A stretch of DNA of 7,595 nt, from contig SXOM01000048.1 in the NCBI GenBank assembly GCA_005776735.1, forward strand, positions 1 through 7,595, read 5' to 3'. Source of the DNA: Pseudomonadota bacterium. Its GTDB lineage: Bacteria; Myxococcota_A; UBA796; SXON01. The notes beneath the pieces are model-generated. The model was not told the origin of the DNA. It saw only the letters and a program-made list of their open reading frames with translations, and did no database searches. The position numbers and the translations under genes were made by a program. Below are positions 6,354 to 7,595 of this stretch, in pieces; the stretch's first letter is position 1; each line of letters begins with the position of its first letter.

Positions 6354-7335
6354 ACGGCGTCAGCTCCAGGCCTTCTACCCACGGCGCGGTGATGTCCTCG
6401 CCGATCATGAAGATGCAGTAGGGCTCGGCGTCCGGGCAGGGGATGCACTCGATGGCGAACGGCTCGGCGTACACACACACCGAGTCGACCGCGTCGGGGA
6501 GGTTCAGGAGCGGTCCGAGCGTGCGCGTGTCGACCAGCGCCTCGACGCGGCCGTTCTCGATCGCGGTGCCGTCCGGCGAGAAGAGGCCGTCGAACTCGAA
6601 GGCGTAGAGGCGGATGTCGGTCTTGGGGATGGTCTCGGTGCGGTAGACGATGGTGAGCTCGTCGATCGCGGTGTGGAAGTACGGAGACTCGGTGAAGTCG
6701 GCGGACGGGAAGTCCCACGTCTCGGCGTTGGTCATCTGGACCAGGTCGGTCTCGGTGTACTCCAGCACGCCGCCGAGCAGCTCCAGCACGGTGTCGTCGG
6801 CGTCCTGGACCATGAACCCGAGCGGGGTGGTCAACGACGCGTCGCCGAGGATCTCGAGCGCGGGCGGCTCGGTGATCTCGGCGTCGCGCAGCGCGAAGCT
6901 GAACGTGCGACCGATGAGCGCGTCGGGCGAGATCGTGAGCGGAGTGCCGAGCGCCGAGGTCGTGAAGTGGGTGTCGGTCTGGACCCCGCACAGCTCGACG
7001 TGCACGGTGTACTCGGTGGATGGCGTGAGCACGCCGGACAACGTGACCAGGGTGTTGCCCGGCCCCCACTCCGCCGCGAGCGTCGCGGCCACGCCCTGCG
7101 GGTCGCGCACTTCGAACACCGCCGTCGCGGCGTCGCCGTCGAAGCTCAGGTACACCGGGTCGCGGTAGTACACGCCGAGGGCGCCGTCGGTCGGCGTGAC
7201 GCCGATGAGGTGGACTTCGCACGCTTCGGCGGTGTCGGCGGTGTCGTCGATCGCGCCGGAGGTGTCGCTGTCGGCGGTGTCGATCGGGGTGTCGCAGGCG
7301 AAGAGCGCGGTGAGCGCGTAGAGCCAGGGCTTCAT
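6337..7335 (-). CDS. Lipoprotein with an Asp/Thr-rich linker and an N-terminal Big_5-like Ig domain
   Basis: 332 residues. The N-terminus MKPWLYALTALFAC is a short lipoprotein signal with lipobox LFAC and Cys14 as the lipidated residue; Asp15 follows. Residues 15-38 are a low-complexity tether of Asp, Thr, Ala and Ser, a style common in myxobacterial lipoproteins. Residues about 39-127 resemble a Big_5 bacterial Ig-like domain: GVTPTDGA at 45-52, LTPSTEYTVHV at 103-113 and FTTS at 124-127. Cys39 and Cys116 could form a disulfide bridging it. The rest (130-332) is beta-rich and unrecognised, with four cysteines near the end (287, 297, 300, 307) that could pair. No catalytic motif is seen. The start is supported by GAGGA just upstream and an ATGA overlap with the preceding gene. 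Likely a cell-surface or periplasmic protein of unknown role. Confidence 0.82.
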   Translation of the reverse strand: MKPWLYALTALFACDTPIDTADSDTSGAIDDTADTAEACEVHLIGVTPTDGALGVYYRDPVYLSFDGDAATAVFEVRDPQGVAATLAAEWGPGNTLVTLSGVLTPSTEYTVHVELCGVQTDTHFTTSALGTPLTISPDALIGRTFSFALRDAEITEPPALEILGDASLTTPLGFMVQDADDTVLELLGGVLEYTETDLVQMTNAETWDFPSADFTESPYFHTAIDELTIVYRTETIPKTDIRLYAFEFDGLFSPDGTAIENGRVEALVDTRTLGPLLNLPDAVDSVCVYAEPFAIECIPCPDAEPYCIFMIGEDITAPWVEGLELTPFTGAE

Positions 7336-7595
7336 TTTTCCTCGGACGAGAAGGCGCACGTGAGGGTGTACCAGTGGAACATCGAGCCCACGTCGGGTTC
7401 GTAGTCGTGGATGCGCAGATCGAAATGCCCGGTGTCGACGGAACCTTCCGGCCAGTCGAGCGGGTCGATCGCGCGGTCGGCGTCGATGCGGTCCTGCAGC
7501 AGTTCGCGCTCCAGCGCGATGTCGAACACGGCCCACGGGTCTTCGCTGTCGGTGCGGGCGTCGGTGCCGTACTCCCGCACCTTCACCGAACGGGA
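7332..7595 (-). CDS. C-terminal fragment of an unrecognised protein (5' end beyond the window)
   Basis: 87 codons and a stop are visible and the frame stays open to the right edge. A GTG at 7586 could be a start, but only 9 nt precede it and none look like an RBS, so continuation upstream is more likely. The visible part is acidic, with a helical, charged segment (ALERELLQDRIDADR), then an aromatic, strand-like end (GHFDLRIHDYE, MFHWYTLTCAF). I recognise no family. Its stop overlaps the lipoprotein start in ATGA, so the two are probably co-translated. A single cysteine lies eight residues from the end. Confidence 0.6.
   Translation of the reverse strand, partial: SRSVKVREYGTDARTDSEDPWAVFDIALERELLQDRIDADRAIDPLDWPEGSVDTGHFDLRIHDYEPDVGSMFHWYTLTCAFSSEEK
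7339..7343 (-). promoter_or_regulatory. Ribosome binding site of the lipoprotein gene
   Basis: GAGGA followed by three A residues immediately precedes ATG 7335 on the minus strand, within the 3' end of the upstream gene. It fixes the lipoprotein start, which also gives the proper lipobox position. Confidence 0.65.

Noticed and set aside
6345..6359. Bidirectional terminator at the convergent gene ends
   Set aside because: The stem is only 5 bp, has no flanking T-run on either strand, and lies within coding sequence.
6280..7404. A 374-codon plus-strand frame opposite the lipoprotein
   Set aside because: It is a Val/Gly/Arg/Glu-rich shadow of the lipoprotein, whose lipobox, linker, Ig domain and RBS are convincing.

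Overview
The window is very GC-rich, with codon third positions almost always G or C. It encodes a STAND-type NTPase with TPR repeats, a lipoprotein whose linker is rich in Asp, Thr and Ala, a Big_5-like Ig domain and an HTTM membrane protein. Together these suggest a myxobacterium-like organism (Myxococcota or a related former deltaproteobacterial lineage), probably a chromosomal segment. This assignment is inferred from composition and protein style; no rRNA or marker gene is present. I see no tRNA, rRNA, CRISPR array, transposase or phage gene.

Layout: seven genes in three blocks. The left block (1-4686) is all on the minus strand. In transcription order it holds a membrane-anchored coiled-coil protein (4686-3658), a PSPase-like HAD phosphatase (3661-3038) overlapping it by ATGA, then, after a 132-bp gap, a large STAND/TPR protein (2905-1) that runs off the left edge. 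The middle block (4795-6353, plus strand) is a two-gene unit joined by a GTGA overlap: a secreted or membrane-anchored protein with a W-Q-M-F motif, followed by a polytopic HTTM-family (vitamin K gamma-carboxylase-like) protein. The right block (7595-6337, minus strand) is the C-terminal end of an unrecognised protein, joined by an ATGA overlap to a lipoprotein with an Ig-like domain. The HTTM gene and the lipoprotein gene converge and overlap tail to tail by 17 bp.

The most unusual feature is not a gene. The two real intergenic gaps (2906-3037 and 4687-4794) each carry a copy of a hairpin element about 70 bp long, in opposite orientation. By my hand alignment the copies match at 54 of 71 columns and share a perfect 13-bp core. 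Their outer stems differ in sequence, yet three aligned base pairs have changed on both sides so that pairing is kept. This points to selection on, or generation of, a folded structure. The copies flank the coiled-coil/HAD pair as an inverted repeat, and each also lies just upstream of the next gene.

The STAND protein is the best candidate for a conflict or signalling role. It has a small N-terminal domain I do not recognise, an NTPase core whose Walker A has Arg in place of Ser/Thr, a clear G-x-P motif, a winged helix and a long TPR region. Nothing in its neighbourhood proves a defence function.
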